Shown one piece after another: positions 10,517-22,500 of a DNA stretch of 62,886 nucleotides (its first letter is position 1; the number at the start of each line of letters is the position of its first letter). The DNA is from Rhizophagus sp. LPA8_4_AMF. Lineage: Eukaryota; Glomeromycota; Glomeromycetes; Glomerales; Glomeraceae. Below the pieces are notes generated by a model that saw nothing but the letters and a program-made list of their open reading frames with translations, was not told where the DNA came from and made no database searches. The DNA lies in the NCBI GenBank assembly GCA_021464525.1, contig JADRCO010000052.1, positions 1-62,886 of the forward strand. The letters are read 5' to 3'. A program made the translations under genes and the position numbers.

Positions 10517-11006
10517 GCGTTTGATTTTCATTTGCAATAAAAACCAATTAAACTAATAAATTCATCTTAAATATTGAATAAAAAAAGTAATTTTAGTGAA
10601 GATCTTTCAGTTATATACCGAAAAAAATTTAATTACCTTAAATTCTGACGCGTCAACTATAAGACCAAATAAATAAATCTTTAATTTTTGTTTGAGTAAT
10701 CATTTATCAAAAAAATCTTAGATGTAATATAATATGACTACGTTTGTATGTATTTTATGGAAAAACAAATAATATTAAAAGTTCCTCAAACATTAGCAAA
10801 ATATTTTTCACCACAAATCGGTCATTAAAATCATTTAAATTTAAATTAAGTCAATGTGAATAAGTCAATTTATAAAGTGCATATAAAAGACGAAGTTTCC
10901 AGTATTAAACTGGCCTGTTTCTTAATTCATGTTTGCAATTCTTTCATAATCGCACTATCAAAGCCAGGAAATTTCGTTTCCAGTATTAAACTCGATTTCC
11001 TTTCAG
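10517..11006. other. Intergenic stretch after prohibitin
   Basis: AT-rich with no gene. GTTTCCAGTATTAAACT occurs twice (near 10895 and 10978), a short direct repeat about 83 bases apart. Confidence 0.5.
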
Positions 11007-11147
11007 CCAATTGCATCAGTTCTGGTTTCAACCCTTTTGCATTCGTATTTTACTTCCCACATCACAATTGTACATAATTCAAAATCGTCAACTTTCACAT
11101 CAAACGTTTCAGCTACCCCATTGATAGATAGCAAAAGGTTATCAACG
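11007..11147 (-). pseudogene. Short decayed coding remnant, unrecognised
   Basis: Read on the minus strand, about 47 consecutive codons look protein-like (SINGVAETFDVKVDDFELC, then VMWEVKYECKRVETRTDAIG) before a stop. No start, splice context or intact neighbour exon was found. I do not recognise the family. It may be the tail of an old gene duplicate or mobile element. Confidence 0.3.
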
Positions 11148-12127
11148 ATTAATTGTTTGATCGTCGATTATTTTGATTAAAGATACTAAAAGAGTTGTTA
11201 TATAAAAGGTTAAAAGTTTGTGTCGAAATTGCTGAATTTTAGACCTTATCAGAGCCGATTAGATATATTATCGTAATAAGTGTTCAAAAACTAGCACAAG
11301 TTTCAAAACGAAAGTTTAAACCAGTATAAATGAATTTGTTAGAACTCATAAGCCGAGAAAATTTCTCTTTTCCATCTCTGAAAATAGCCTCGAAAGTATC
11401 TTCCGGTCTTTAAAATCGATCATATCACTTTCATCACTCTACTCCCTTTTCAGTGATTCGAAACATTGGTTGACTTGTCTCTTTTTCTAATTGTCTGAAT
11501 TCAGTTTGTTATTTTTAGAGTTGGCATAATTTCCTAGCAGTTAAATACTTCTCATTAATCACTCCCACTTTTGAGTTGAATAGCAACTCAAAAGGGAACG
11601 CCTTTTTAAGGAAGTAATCGGCAGATAGGGGTTTTACTTTTTACTATCGACAAGTAATTGATTCCAAAACAATAATTTATTCTTTTACTAGAATAATAAA
11701 AATTACCAAAGCAACTTAATTTCATAGGTGTAATTTTTTTTAAAATTTTCATATGTGATATGTTTTTATGAAAACATCATTATTTGAAATTATTTAATTA
11801 AAAATCATTTTAAAAGTTCTTTATTTTTTTATTAAAAGTTAAGTTTTAATGCCATTAAAGTACATCATATTTAATTTTTTGAGAGATTTCTGAGATAAAT
11901 TTTGACAGTCACTATCTACAACTTGATACTGAAAGCCAAATATATTCTAAAGCAATTTTGGAAAGAATTGGTAATTGTGTCACCTTATTTAACCAATATT
12001 GATTTAATTCAATTTTGCTAAGAACTTCATTGTTACCTAATCTGCAATAAATTCCCCATTCTCTTAATAACTTATCTGATGGATTAGCAAATTCATGAAT
12101 TGCATTGTACAGTATTTCCTATAAATG
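11148..12127. other. Intergenic, nothing recognised
   Basis: AT-rich sequence without a supportable reading frame, RNA gene or clear repeat structure. Confidence 0.5.
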
Positions 12128-13627
12128 CCACCCAAATCCCAAATTATTTGGGATTATGGCTGTCAACATAGCCAAATTAATTTAGGATTGATTTTGTACA
12201 TCCCAAATTAATTATGGCATTCCAAATTTATTATGCCATCCCAAATTAATTATGATATTTCAAATTAATTATAATATTTTAAAGGAGTTTGCTATTTATC
12301 ACTGGTGATAAATATCGCCAGTGTCATGTGATTTTTAATCTTAGCCAGAATTAAGTATCTACATAAAAATTTCCTTTTTTGAATGATTGTGTAACTTATT
12401 TTCCATTTTTGATGAGAGAAAATTTCTTTTTTTGTATTGTGTAATGTTATTCAATTGTACAAAAAAGGAAATTATGGCCAGAATTATAAAATTGGGTTGA
12501 AATTATTGGAACAAGGTGGATGTGACGTAGGGTGACAAATTATATATTATTAAAATTACGGGACACTATTGAAATCACTTTCGGCAATTCATAGCAATTT
12601 TATTTTATAATTCTACCCTATAGCAATCTTTCTAATATGTATAGCTTTATTTTAAGCCTAATTTTACTTTGTATAATATTAATGCATAAAGATGCATAAT
12701 TTCCATATATAATATATTTGTTATACAAAATGAAATTAGACTTAAAATAAAGCTATATACAGTATGCCAGAAAAATTGCGATAGAGCCAGAATTACAGAA
12801 TTAATATATAGATAAAATTTTAATAAAATTCTAATATTATTATTAATTTTAGCTAAAATCATTTTTTTTTTTTTTTTTTTAAAAGGCGCGATCATATTTA
12901 TTGATAATAATGCTAAAGTAATACAATAAATTTACAAAAAGTAAAACAAAATTAAAGTATTCTAATAAAAATTAAGCATTACCAACTAATTGCCCCTCTG
13001 AAACCAGAAAGGACCAACCAGTCATTTCAGAATTAAAGGTGACTTACGTCATGAAAGACTTAAAAACGCACAAAATTTGTTGTTCCTGTAGGTTGATTCT
13101 CAGAAAAATTGCACTGAATTGTTCTTTTATGTGATAAAATCACATACCATACATAAATTCTATCTGGTATGGAATGTTATTTCAGCTAAAATCATATATT
13201 ATATAAGATTTTAAAGTTCTATTTTATATCAAAATTTTTTATTATATAATTTAAAATATAAAATTATATGGGGTCTTTACAATAGAAATAAGGGAGGAAA
13301 CTACCAGAAAAAATTAAATCTATATTTATATGCTAAATATGTTCTATTAGTTATAAAAAGTTCATAGCAAAAATTCCATATATTTTAAAATATTATAATT
13401 TTTTAAATGTAATATCATAATTTATTTTGAAATATTATAATTTATTTTGTGATGTCATAATTTATTTGGGATGTCATAATTAATTGGAATGCTATAATAA
13501 ATTTGAGATGTCATAATTAATTTGGAATGTTATAATTAATTTGTGTGTCATAATTAATTTGGATGTCACAATAATTTTGGATTTATACATTTGGAATGTC
13601 ATAATTAATTTGGGATTTGGGATTTAC
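12128..13627. mobile_element. Non-autonomous element candidate with inverted subterminal repeat arrays
   Basis: At the left (12128-12280) about six units of a TCCCAAATTAATTATGNCA-like 18-19 base motif stand in tandem. At the right (about 13400-13625) nine or ten units stand in the opposite orientation (TCATAATTAATTTGGGATG). The outer ends form an imperfect inverted repeat, CCCAAATCCCAAATTA on both sides. The roughly 1.1-kb core is AT-rich and has no intact frame. It includes two near-copies of AAAGCTATA-containing sequence around 12640-12760, a poly-T of about 18 bases at 12863-12880, and several GCCAGAATTA motifs. Such an arrangement fits a transposon with transposase-binding subterminal arrays, but no target duplication could be fixed. 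Confidence 0.5.
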
Positions 13628-14035
13628 CTTTGTTCCTTTTATTTCTTTAATTTTCCCTTCATTTCATTTTTTTTTTTTCACTCCACCTTTATTCTTTTTA
13701 CTTCCTTTCACTCCTTTTACTATTTCTTTTATTTCTTTTAATTCCCTTGTTTGTTTCTTTTTTTTGCACTCCACTTTTATACTTTTTACTTACCTTTATT
13801 TCTTTTCACTATGCTCTTTTAATTTCCTTTTGTTTTGTTTATTTTTCTTTATTCCTTTTTACTCCTTTCACTACAATTTGCTTCTTTTAATTCTTTTTCA
13901 TTTATCATTTTTTTATTCCTTTTAATTTCCTCTTTATTTTTTTTCTTCTTTTGTTTAATTATTATTTTCATTATCTTTTCTTTCATTTATCCTTCCTTGG
14001 TCTTTTCCATTATCCTATCAAATTTATTTGTAATT
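13628..14035 (+). repeat. 400-bp pyrimidine-rich (T/C) low-complexity tract
   Basis: Nearly all bases on the plus strand are T or C, in degenerate repeats of TTTTATTTCTTTTAATTCCTT and CACTCCTTT. The open frames here are low-complexity Phe/Ser/Leu products and not genes. It starts directly at the right end of the subterminal-repeat element. Confidence 0.85.
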
Positions 14036-14594
14036 TGATTTATTTTATAATATGTGTGCATTTATTTAACATATTTATTATTTAGGATAGCACTTTCTTA
14101 CTGTATTTTTTCATTTTTTCTTTATATATTGTGGTACATTAATATTATGGCATTAAAGTATACAATTGAATTAAAGTTTTGCAATTACAGCTTATCAGTA
14201 AAATTTTTTTAGTTTTTATTTTTTATTGATCAATTAAAATCAAAAAACTAGTTAATAAAAAATTTTTTATAAATCATATGATGTGAAGTTGAGCACCAGT
14301 AGTAATAAATAGTAAATTCTATCTTAAATAATAATATTTTAAGAGTATTTTAAATATAAAATAACAAAATTGCTAAATCTCACATCCTGTTAATGTTAAT
14401 CCTCTACCCGGTTAATATTAACCTGATTATATATTTAATATTAATATTAATCTGATTAAAAATATGAAAATTCTGGTTAATATTAACCACTTTTATTAAA
14501 CTGCAGTTAAAATTTACTTTACAGCATTTATTGAATAAAGAATTAATTATATGAAGTATTATACATCATTAATACATTATTTATAATGAATTCC
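14036..14594. other. AT-rich spacer with palindromic GGTTAATATTAACC motifs
   Basis: The perfect 14-base palindrome GGTTAATATTAACC occurs at 14410-14423 and 14475-14488. A diverged third copy (TGTTAATGTTAATCC) lies near 14389. They sit just beyond the 3' end of the dead transposase gene and may mark the element's end. No gene seen. Confidence 0.5.
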
Positions 14595-17396
14595 CCAAAT
14601 CTGCATTACATGTACGTCTATTGTGCATTGCATATTGTTTATATTTTCCACATTTTTTCATCTGTTTATAATTATTTGATTCACAATTTTTGTTGGATAA
14701 AGAATGTTTAGAATTGGTTGACTCATTTCCCTAATCATTGGATAAAGAATAATTACCATGAATACTTGTTTCACTTAAAGCTACACGATTTGTATCAGAT
14801 TCAGAAATAGCATTTGTGCTATTGTGTTGTTCTAAAGAACTTTTGTATTATTTTTGAGATGGTCTACCATGGGGTTTTATATAAATTGGATTTGCAATTT
14901 TTTGATTTTTAATACTATTTTCCTTTCCATTTGTTATTTCTTCTAAGCTAATCTCCATAGTATATATAAAATCTTTAAGTAAATTAATATATTTGGACTC
15001 CTACCTATTTGTGTAATAAGATTGTAAGCCTTTTTCTGCAATTCATAAGCTTTTGTATATTGCTGTCTTTTACTCACTATTTTTTTTAATATGGATGTAA
15101 AAACATTTTTTTCATGAATATCACTCAAGTATAAAAATTTGCTTCAAAAGAAATTTGAATAGTTTTACTTTGAACATTGCACAACTGAATTAATAGTGCA
15201 AGTACGTATTTCATCTTCAGAGAATTGTGCCACTTGATCACCGTACCATCTTGATGAAATTAGAGAAATATTGAAAAAAGCTGCTGTACTTTTGTAAGAA
15301 CTTTAATGAAGTGACTGCAAATAATGCCTTTATTGATTAGCATCAAACATGTGCATAAATGACTTCCATCTGCTAAAAGAATAACATGTTGTTCAAGTCA
15401 TGGTTATGCGCCAATTGATAATTGTACTGCCCAAATCTCAGAAATCAATAACTTTGGAACTTTATTTAAAAGGGCTTTAAGAAATGTTTACTTCCAACTA
15501 AATTTATTTTTGATAGAATCATCTTCAGGTAAATATTCAGCATCCTAAAATAAAGTAATTTAAAGATTAAAAAAATTTTGTAATAGAAGCAATTTTTTCA
15601 GCGCTAATTATTTAATTCCAATCATCTAACCTTAATCCTAACCCTAATCCTAATCCTAACCCTAACTCTAACCCTAATCTAACTTAAAATATAATTATCA
15701 TAAACTAACATTTCCTAACCCTTACCTTAACTAATTTTAAAGCCAACATTAAATAATATCACTTACCAAGGTATCTATTAAATTTAAATCTATACATATT
15801 GCTTCATAAAGAATACTTTCTGAAATTTCTTTTTTTGCAATATTTAGTAAATTTGGAGTGAGAAATTTTTTTAGTACTTGAAGAATAGGTTTAAAGAATT
15901 TTTCATTAGGACGTGGTATCTCAGTTACAATATTTTGAGTTTTCTCATTTTCAAATTCAGTATATCTATTTTCTTTTTCTATTCTTGCATTGATTTTATG
16001 AGTAAGTTAAACTAATAAAAAAGTATGAAAATCATCTAATTCAAGTACATTATTTTCAGATTCAGCTCGTTGAGTTATTATAACATCAGCAGTAAATCAG
16101 ATTTGAGTATAGCAATATGCCCATAAAAATCGAATTGGATATAATTTATTTTGTAAATAAGATTGAGCTGCAGGATAGTTAGATATCAATCGTTGCTATT
16201 TTCTTTCAAAATCTTCAATACATAAACTATTTTGAGTTTTTATAAATAACTGATAGTAAGGTTTAAATTCATTATGAAGTTTTCCTTTCAAATTCTTTAT
16301 AAAGTTCTGATTAATATGAAAAATGCAAATACAATGGTAGGTATCAGGTATTTTTACCTTAATAGCTGCAGTCATTGCCAAATTTTCATTTATAAAAATA
16401 ACTTGTGGGAATATATAATTAGTTGCATGCAATATACACTCAAGAATCTACTGAAAAGTAGATTCTGTTTCATCTTTTATTAAAGCTTGTACCACAATTC
16501 GAGTTCGATTGTGATTGTTAATTATCATAAATAGGGATAATGCCATATCATAATGATTTATTTTGTATGTATCATCTGTAATAACTACATCATAAAACCT
16601 TATCCAAAGTTGAACTTGTTGCAGTGACATCTATAAAATACTTTTTAAGCAAAAATTATCACCAACTATACGTGTTTTAACTATCCAATCTGATTCTTCC
16701 TTTTGAAGATTGTATAGTTCTTATAACATATTTTGAGCATCAACTTTTTCTTGTAATCGTACAGATCTCTTACTGTAACTTCTTGTATTGCATTGTACAA
16801 ATTTTTTCAATGGATATAAATATCTGGATATTTTCTACTCAACAATCCATACAAAGTTTGAGCGCTCATAGTTGGAATAGCAGAAAGATATTCTAATATA
16901 TCATTTTTCATTTCTTTTAAAAATTGACGAAATTGTGGTCATAAATCTTGATATTTGAGCTTAACAGGTGATTATGTTCATCAACTACTTTGGTAATTCT
17001 TATAATATTAGTTGATTTTGAACGAGTTACATTTAAGTGCTATTGACAACAAATTGATCCAGAACTTTAGTTTCGATGTTTTTCAGGATCTTTATCCTTT
17101 TTTGGTTGATATTGAGATGCTTTGGTACATTCATATATGTGTTTTTAGATGATATTGTTATCATCATATTCAACTCTTCTTTTTTGATATTCAAATCCAT
17201 TCAGTTCACAATATTGAGTTAAAAAGGCCTCCACTTCTTCAAAAGTTTCAAAAGTTTGCCCCTCTTGAAGTGATAAATTACTATTTTCTTCATCTTTTGT
17301 AATATCAACAACATATTCGGGCTCATATACATTAGGTTTATATAACTCGTCAAGTTTATTAAGTTCAAGAAATACAGTAAGGTTTGAAGATGACAT
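14595..17396 (-). pseudogene. Decayed FAR1/MULE-type transposase gene
   Basis: Read on the minus strand from the ATG at 17396, the family order is all there but broken by stops and shifts. A FAR1-like zinc-binding region comes first (FETFEEVEAFLTQYCELNGF, then YECTKASQYQPKKDKDPEKH, then a stop within the C-rich part). The MULE transposase domain follows near 16630-16196 (VVITDDTYKINHYDMALSLF, later AMTAAIKVKIPDTYHCICIF). A SWIM-like zinc finger lies near 15300-15420 (HVILLADGSHLCTC, then CSHF). A C-terminal zinc knuckle is at 14601-14663 (CGKYKQYAMHNRRTC). Where intact relatives usually show D at the second catalytic position, this copy reads INENLAM. A probable intron at 15545-15766 with GT-AG ends contains telomere-like repeats. 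Many internal stops show it cannot make transposase. It is typical of MULE elements abundant in mycorrhizal fungi. Confidence 0.85.
15626..15685 (+). repeat. Interstitial telomere-like CCTAA repeat
   Basis: About 60 bases of (C)CCTAA-type units with variants (CTAACC, TTAATCC, TAACCCTAATCC, CTAACTCTAACC). This equals fungal TTAGGG repeats read on the other strand. It lies inside the likely intron 15545-15766 of the dead MULE gene. About nine or ten degenerate units are present. Confidence 0.8.
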
Positions 17397-17904
17397 TATA
17401 ATGAGTAAATTAACGAATATATTGCAAGAGAAAGTGGGGATTTTGATGTAAAAGTGGCAAAAAGAAGAGAGAGTATTTTATTGATTATATTGATGATGCG
17501 AAGCTTATAAATAGTTTATTATATTAGGTAATTCTAAATTCATATCTGGTGATTATATGTTAACCCCTTGGAAAAAATGACATAATAACAGGTGATAAAA
17601 TTATATATGATAACTGGGAGGTTAAAAATTTACTTATATTAACAACGAGTTATATTTAGCTTTTATCATAAAATAAAAAATTAAGTTTATTTTAAAAAGA
17701 TTTTAAATATATTATAAGTATAATTACTTTTATTGGATTTATTTAAAGTTTCTGTAAAATAATATAGTTTTGGTATTATAAACATATTTAAGATAATAAA
17801 TTATAGTGTTTATTTTTAAATATACTAAACTTTTATATTTTTAATACATAAATCAGTATAATAAAAATATTTGATTTATCAAATATTTAATATAGGTTTT
17901 TACT
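17397..17904. other. Upstream flank of the dead MULE gene
   Basis: AT-rich sequence with no gene. It would have held the promoter and terminal inverted repeat of the element, but I could not identify a matching inverted repeat on the other side. Confidence 0.4.
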
Positions 17905-18025
17905 TCAAATCACCGGGGGTTATCATCACCGTTGGCCAGAATTATCAAGTTTTACCAGCACGGTATTTTTTTAATGCTGGTCGATCATCATAATTTCAGT
18001 CACTGGTAATCTCACCGCCAGTTTA
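17905..18025. repeat. Fold-back sequence of the GGCCAGAATTA family
   Basis: Contains TCACCGGGGGTTATCATCACC and GGCCAGAATTA on one side and ACTGGTAATCTCACCGCCAGT on the other. A hairpin with perfect 7-base arms lies between (ACCAGCA near 17957 and TGCTGGT near 17978). It resembles the better preserved element at 18532-18676. Confidence 0.4.
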
Positions 18026-18531
18026 TATAGTTATAAAAATTCTTTAATATAATAATCCAAATTAACTGAATAAAGGATCTGTTATATTGAGTTTTGACTG
18101 TATAAAAATTTGGACTTAAATAAACCTTTATATCTAATTTACTTTTATGAAAAAAATGCTAATAAATGTCAGTTTTATATAATATATTTTAGTTTTAAAT
18201 TGCTTTTTATTTGATTGCAGTTTTTTTTTTTTTTTAGATATTGATTTATAAAGATATTTACATTTTTTTAAATTACTGAATTAGAATAATAAATAATAGA
18301 TTTATTATCTTTTTAATAATCAATTTCATTATTTTATTATTAATAATCTAATACTTTTAAAGTAATATTTAAATTTTTCTATATAAATATATTTATAAAT
18401 TTATAATAAATTTGATAAATATAATTAAAATTAATTTGTATATCAATTAATTGCTAATAAAAATATAAAAAGCAAAAAATGTAAAATAGAATTACCATTA
18501 ATTACTAAAGAAATAATAATTTTAAAAGAAG

Positions 18532-18676
18532 ATTGCTAAAGTTCACCAGTGGTAATTGTTACCATACCAGCATTATGATGTACTTTGGCCAGAATTAAAA
18601 ATATAATAAATTACTGGCCGGAATTACATCATAAATTCACCACTGGTGACCGTCACTATTGGTGATATTTAGCAAT
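18532..18676. mobile_element. 145-bp palindromic (fold-back) MITE-like element
   Basis: The arms begin ATTGCTAAAGTTCACCAGTG on the left and, reverse complemented, ATTGCTAAATATCACCAATA on the right. They remain alignable through ATGATGTA and then GGCC(A/G)GAATTA near the centre (18587 and 18616). The whole unit can fold into one long imperfect hairpin. The same centre motif recurs at 12344, 12476, 12786 and 17934. No coding capacity. Confidence 0.6.
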
Positions 18677-19586
18677 ACCTATTTTAAAAACATTTTTATT
18701 TTAATTTTTTAGTTATTTTAAAATTTTTCACTTGAAAGTTATTCCAATTATATTATAGTTTTTTATTAGTATATATATAATAGTTTAATTTGGAAAATAA
18801 TTAAAATAGTATCATTAAGATTTTTAAATTTCAAATACTTTGTTATTAATAATAAAATATCTATATTTATAATTTAGGAAGTCCTCATACTACCAAGCTA
18901 TTCTGAAAAGTAGCAACTAACTTTTAAGTATTAATGCACCATGTTCTAATGTCCTTACCCTTGTAGGGACCCCTGTAGGATTATTTTTTTTCATTCCTAT
19001 GCGAAAGTATGTTAACTTTACTCGTGATATTCTCTTTGCCCGCATATACATATTAAATACTGTATATGGAGTCAAGTCGTACAGGTTAAGAAGGATACAT
19101 TTTCGCGCTGGTCAAGAACGATACATCTGTAGGGTAGAGGTTAATGAAAAAAAAGAAATATAAATACGTGATAATGACACATTGATACCGACAGATGAAT
19201 GTTGTCAGAAATACTAGTAGATTTATAACGTAAATAAGTTCCAATATGGTATAATCTTATAAATATATTCTTCAGGTGTGTTCAAGGTATAAATGGAAAG
19301 AAAACGCGTCTTTTTGTGTTCTAGATGTACTAAATCCGCAGCATGTATGGAATCCCTAGCATTGTAGCACGTAAATCGGTCAGCCACAGTGCTACTGCGC
19401 CATAAGAAATTTGATATAAAGCTCTCTAAATAACACTTTTTCTTTCTTCGTCATAACCCAAAAGCTTGTACTCTCTTTTTGTAGTATTAGCATTCTTTCA
19501 TTCATTACATTATTTTGTTCACTCACCATATTTCACGAACTTCTTAAAATTAATTACTTACTTTCCTATATTTCACACTTCTCAAG
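18677..19586. other. Spacer and promoter region before the SET9-like gene
   Basis: About the first 200 bases are AT-only sequence. From about 18880 base composition rises. CTTGTAGGGACCCCTGTAGG (near 18961) contains a short internal repeat. On the minus strand at about 19410-19330 a tRNA-A-box-like TGGCGCAGTAGC is followed 34 bases on by a weak B-box-like GGGATTCCATA, which could be a worn tRNA-derived SINE. The last 150 bases are pyrimidine-rich and probably the promoter/5' UTR of the downstream gene. Confidence 0.35.
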
Positions 19587-22500
19587 ATGGGGTCAGAAAT
19601 GCCCCAACAATTTGACGACGTTTTAACCGAACTGTTGATTGACAAAATCAACCTATGGTTTAAAACTTTTAAATTGAATCCCAGTTACGTTGAAACTATG
19701 GTTTCGCGAGAGGTTCTTGTTGAGCATATACAGCGCCACGTAATCCAGCCAAACAAGATTACTAACGCAGCGAAGGAGCTACTCAAGTAAGTATACTAAT
19801 ACCTAAATCACCTCAATAGCGCTTGGAATGATTTAAATGGACGCAAAGTAGAGAAAGGGAGGTCATGAAATTTGTAGCCTATTAATTATTTAGAAAATCG
19901 CCGTATTGTGCTTCTTAATATATAATCTATTTACTGTGTGTTTGTTACTTGAACAACTACCATCTATTCACGTTAGTTAATCCAACTTTTTTTATTCAGG
20001 ATTCCTTCCGTTATTGAAGCTGCTGGTGTTACTGCTGAAAATGAGAGGGAATTCATATCGTAAATATCTTTTATTATTTTGACGCTCTTTTTAGCATAAA
20101 ATATTTATTATAACTTTGTTTTAAGACATGCAAACAGGTACTTTGAAATGTACTTACCGAACGCAGGTTGCGAAATAGCAGAAACGCCGCGTTATTCTGG
20201 TTCTGATAAACGAGAGGCATGTATAATAGCAACAAAAAAATGGCAAGTTGGTGATGAAATCAAATACTGCACTGGAGTTCTTGTTCCTATCACTAGCGAA
20301 GAGGAACGAGCTCTTGAAGGCGGAAGAGATTTCAGTATAATGTGGTCAACCAGAAAAGATTGCATGTGTTTACTTCTTGGACCAGCTAGGTTTGTTAATG
20401 TAAGTAATTCAGGCTTCTTGACGGACTGTTATTTAACATCGATCAATATGAGATCTTAATAGTTCAAACGGTAAAAATCGGGCTTCGACAATATTGAAAC
20501 ACCCCTACCAATTATTATATAACGTTTTATGTTTTATAATTATAATTATTGTTATTATTTTAGCATGATTGTAACCCAAACACACATTTTATTGCGACGG
20601 GACAAAATACTATCTCTTTTAAATTGCTTAGAGACGTAGCAGTTGGTGAAGAACTAACAGCTCATTATGGTGAAAATTATTTCGGTCAAGGCAATGAAGA
20701 ATGTCTTTGTGTAACCTGCGAACAAAAACAAACTGGCGGCTTCAAGAAAGTTAGGGATGAAACAGAAGAAGAAGCCTATGAAGGTTTAAGACCTTTTGTA
20801 TATAATGATGGCAGGCTTGTGAGGCGTAGCATGCGCCGTAATAAAGCTATTCAGTGTACGTTAATTTTTTTTTTTTTTTTTTTAAAGGAAAAAATTACTT
20901 ATAATCCGATTCATCGAACGTTTTTTCAACTAGTTAATAACACCACTAAAAGTAAAAGTAAACCTGTTTCTGTTCGCGTTAACAAAAATATGGATGACGA
21001 CTTAGTGGCAGAAAATTCTTCGATTGACATTAATAGTGATATTTCTCCTGCAGATGATCATACCACTTCTACACAAATACAGATGGACCTTGATGAACGT
21101 ACGACTTCAGTTAGAACACAACCTACCATTAATACCAACGTTTCAGGACGTATTACTTCCACTAACAGAACCGAAAATAAAAATTGCCTTCCTGTAAATT
21201 TGGCATCAATCTCGGGGAGACAACGAAAATATTTGGAGCCAATGAGTTTCAAAGCATTGTTCTCAACAACTCGACGCCCTAACGCATCATTTACAGCGAT
21301 TAATTCTTCTAGTGGCAATTCTGGTAGATTATCTCAAGATATTGGTACTGGCAATCAAGAATCAAGAACTAATGTCTCCCAAGAAAGTTGTCATGATAAT
21401 TATCAATCATTGAGGACAGATGCATCAAGTACAGCTACGCAAGACGAACGAAATGATAATTCTCCATTCAGATCGACATTACAACGTCCTAACAGAGATT
21501 CTGGAATGTTAATGCACACTACTATAACGAATTCTAGAGCAAACCAAGAAATTACTTCAACTGGGCTATCAATTCAATCTAATGTAGCAAGTGAACAGTC
21601 ATCGCGAACGGCGTCTACTGTTGTCCCTCACGTAAGTCGTGGTATTAATTCTATATCCGTATCAAAGTATCCTCAGTCAATTTCCGATGATAGATCAGTT
21701 AGTGCAAAACATATAAATAGTAGAAATACTTCAAATTACAATTCGCATTCGATTATTAATCGACGTGAATCTGAGCCAGTATACACTACTAGGACTATAG
21801 AACGAGTTCCAAATGTATCACCGATGTCTGTTAATCAAGATAGTCGAAGATCTACAGTGTCTAATCAAACCAGCAATACTGGATTTAGCAGACAGCATTT
21901 AGATTCTTTGAACCAAAAAGGATTACCGGCTATGGGTGAGATGTCAGGACTTGTTGCATCACGACCGTGGACGGGTGTAGAGTTAACAGCCAACCCAAAT
22001 ATTCAAATTACTTGGGGAATAGAAACAACTCGTCAGTTTATAGTACCAGGGAATAACCCGTGGCAAAGGCAGTTTCCTTCTTTATCGACCACATATAGAG
22101 GGAGAGGAAATAGGTCGCGAGCCACTAATACTTCGCGAATGTCTATTGCTTACTTATGTAGTAATGATTTTCCCGGACAAAACGATTCTAATCAAAAACT
22201 TACTGCTGGTTTTTTTAATGACAAGCCTAACATAAAAAGGGTTTGTCGAGTATGTCGTGAAAAATTTGCGCCACTTCTAGTGGACATGAATGCCCACAAA
22301 TGCCCAAGATGCTCGCGACATTTTAGTTTATATAACCTTGAATGGCCGTTACGAAAACAACCAAGACAACCCAAGGAAAAGGGAAAGGCCAAAGAAGTAA
22401 GTTCGGTAGATATTTATTTATTTTTTTTATTAAATAATATATATATAATTTTTTTGTGAATAGACAAGGAATCGCAATGAAATTATAAATCGACGAGACA

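Noticed and set aside
12121-13625. CRISPR array
   Set aside because: Repeat units of 18-19 bases follow each other directly without unique spacers, are degenerate, and the genome is eukaryotic.
13541-14038. Overlapping open frames rich in Phe, Leu and Ser
   Set aside because: They are translations of the T/C low-complexity tract in several frames, with no start context, splice signal or domain.
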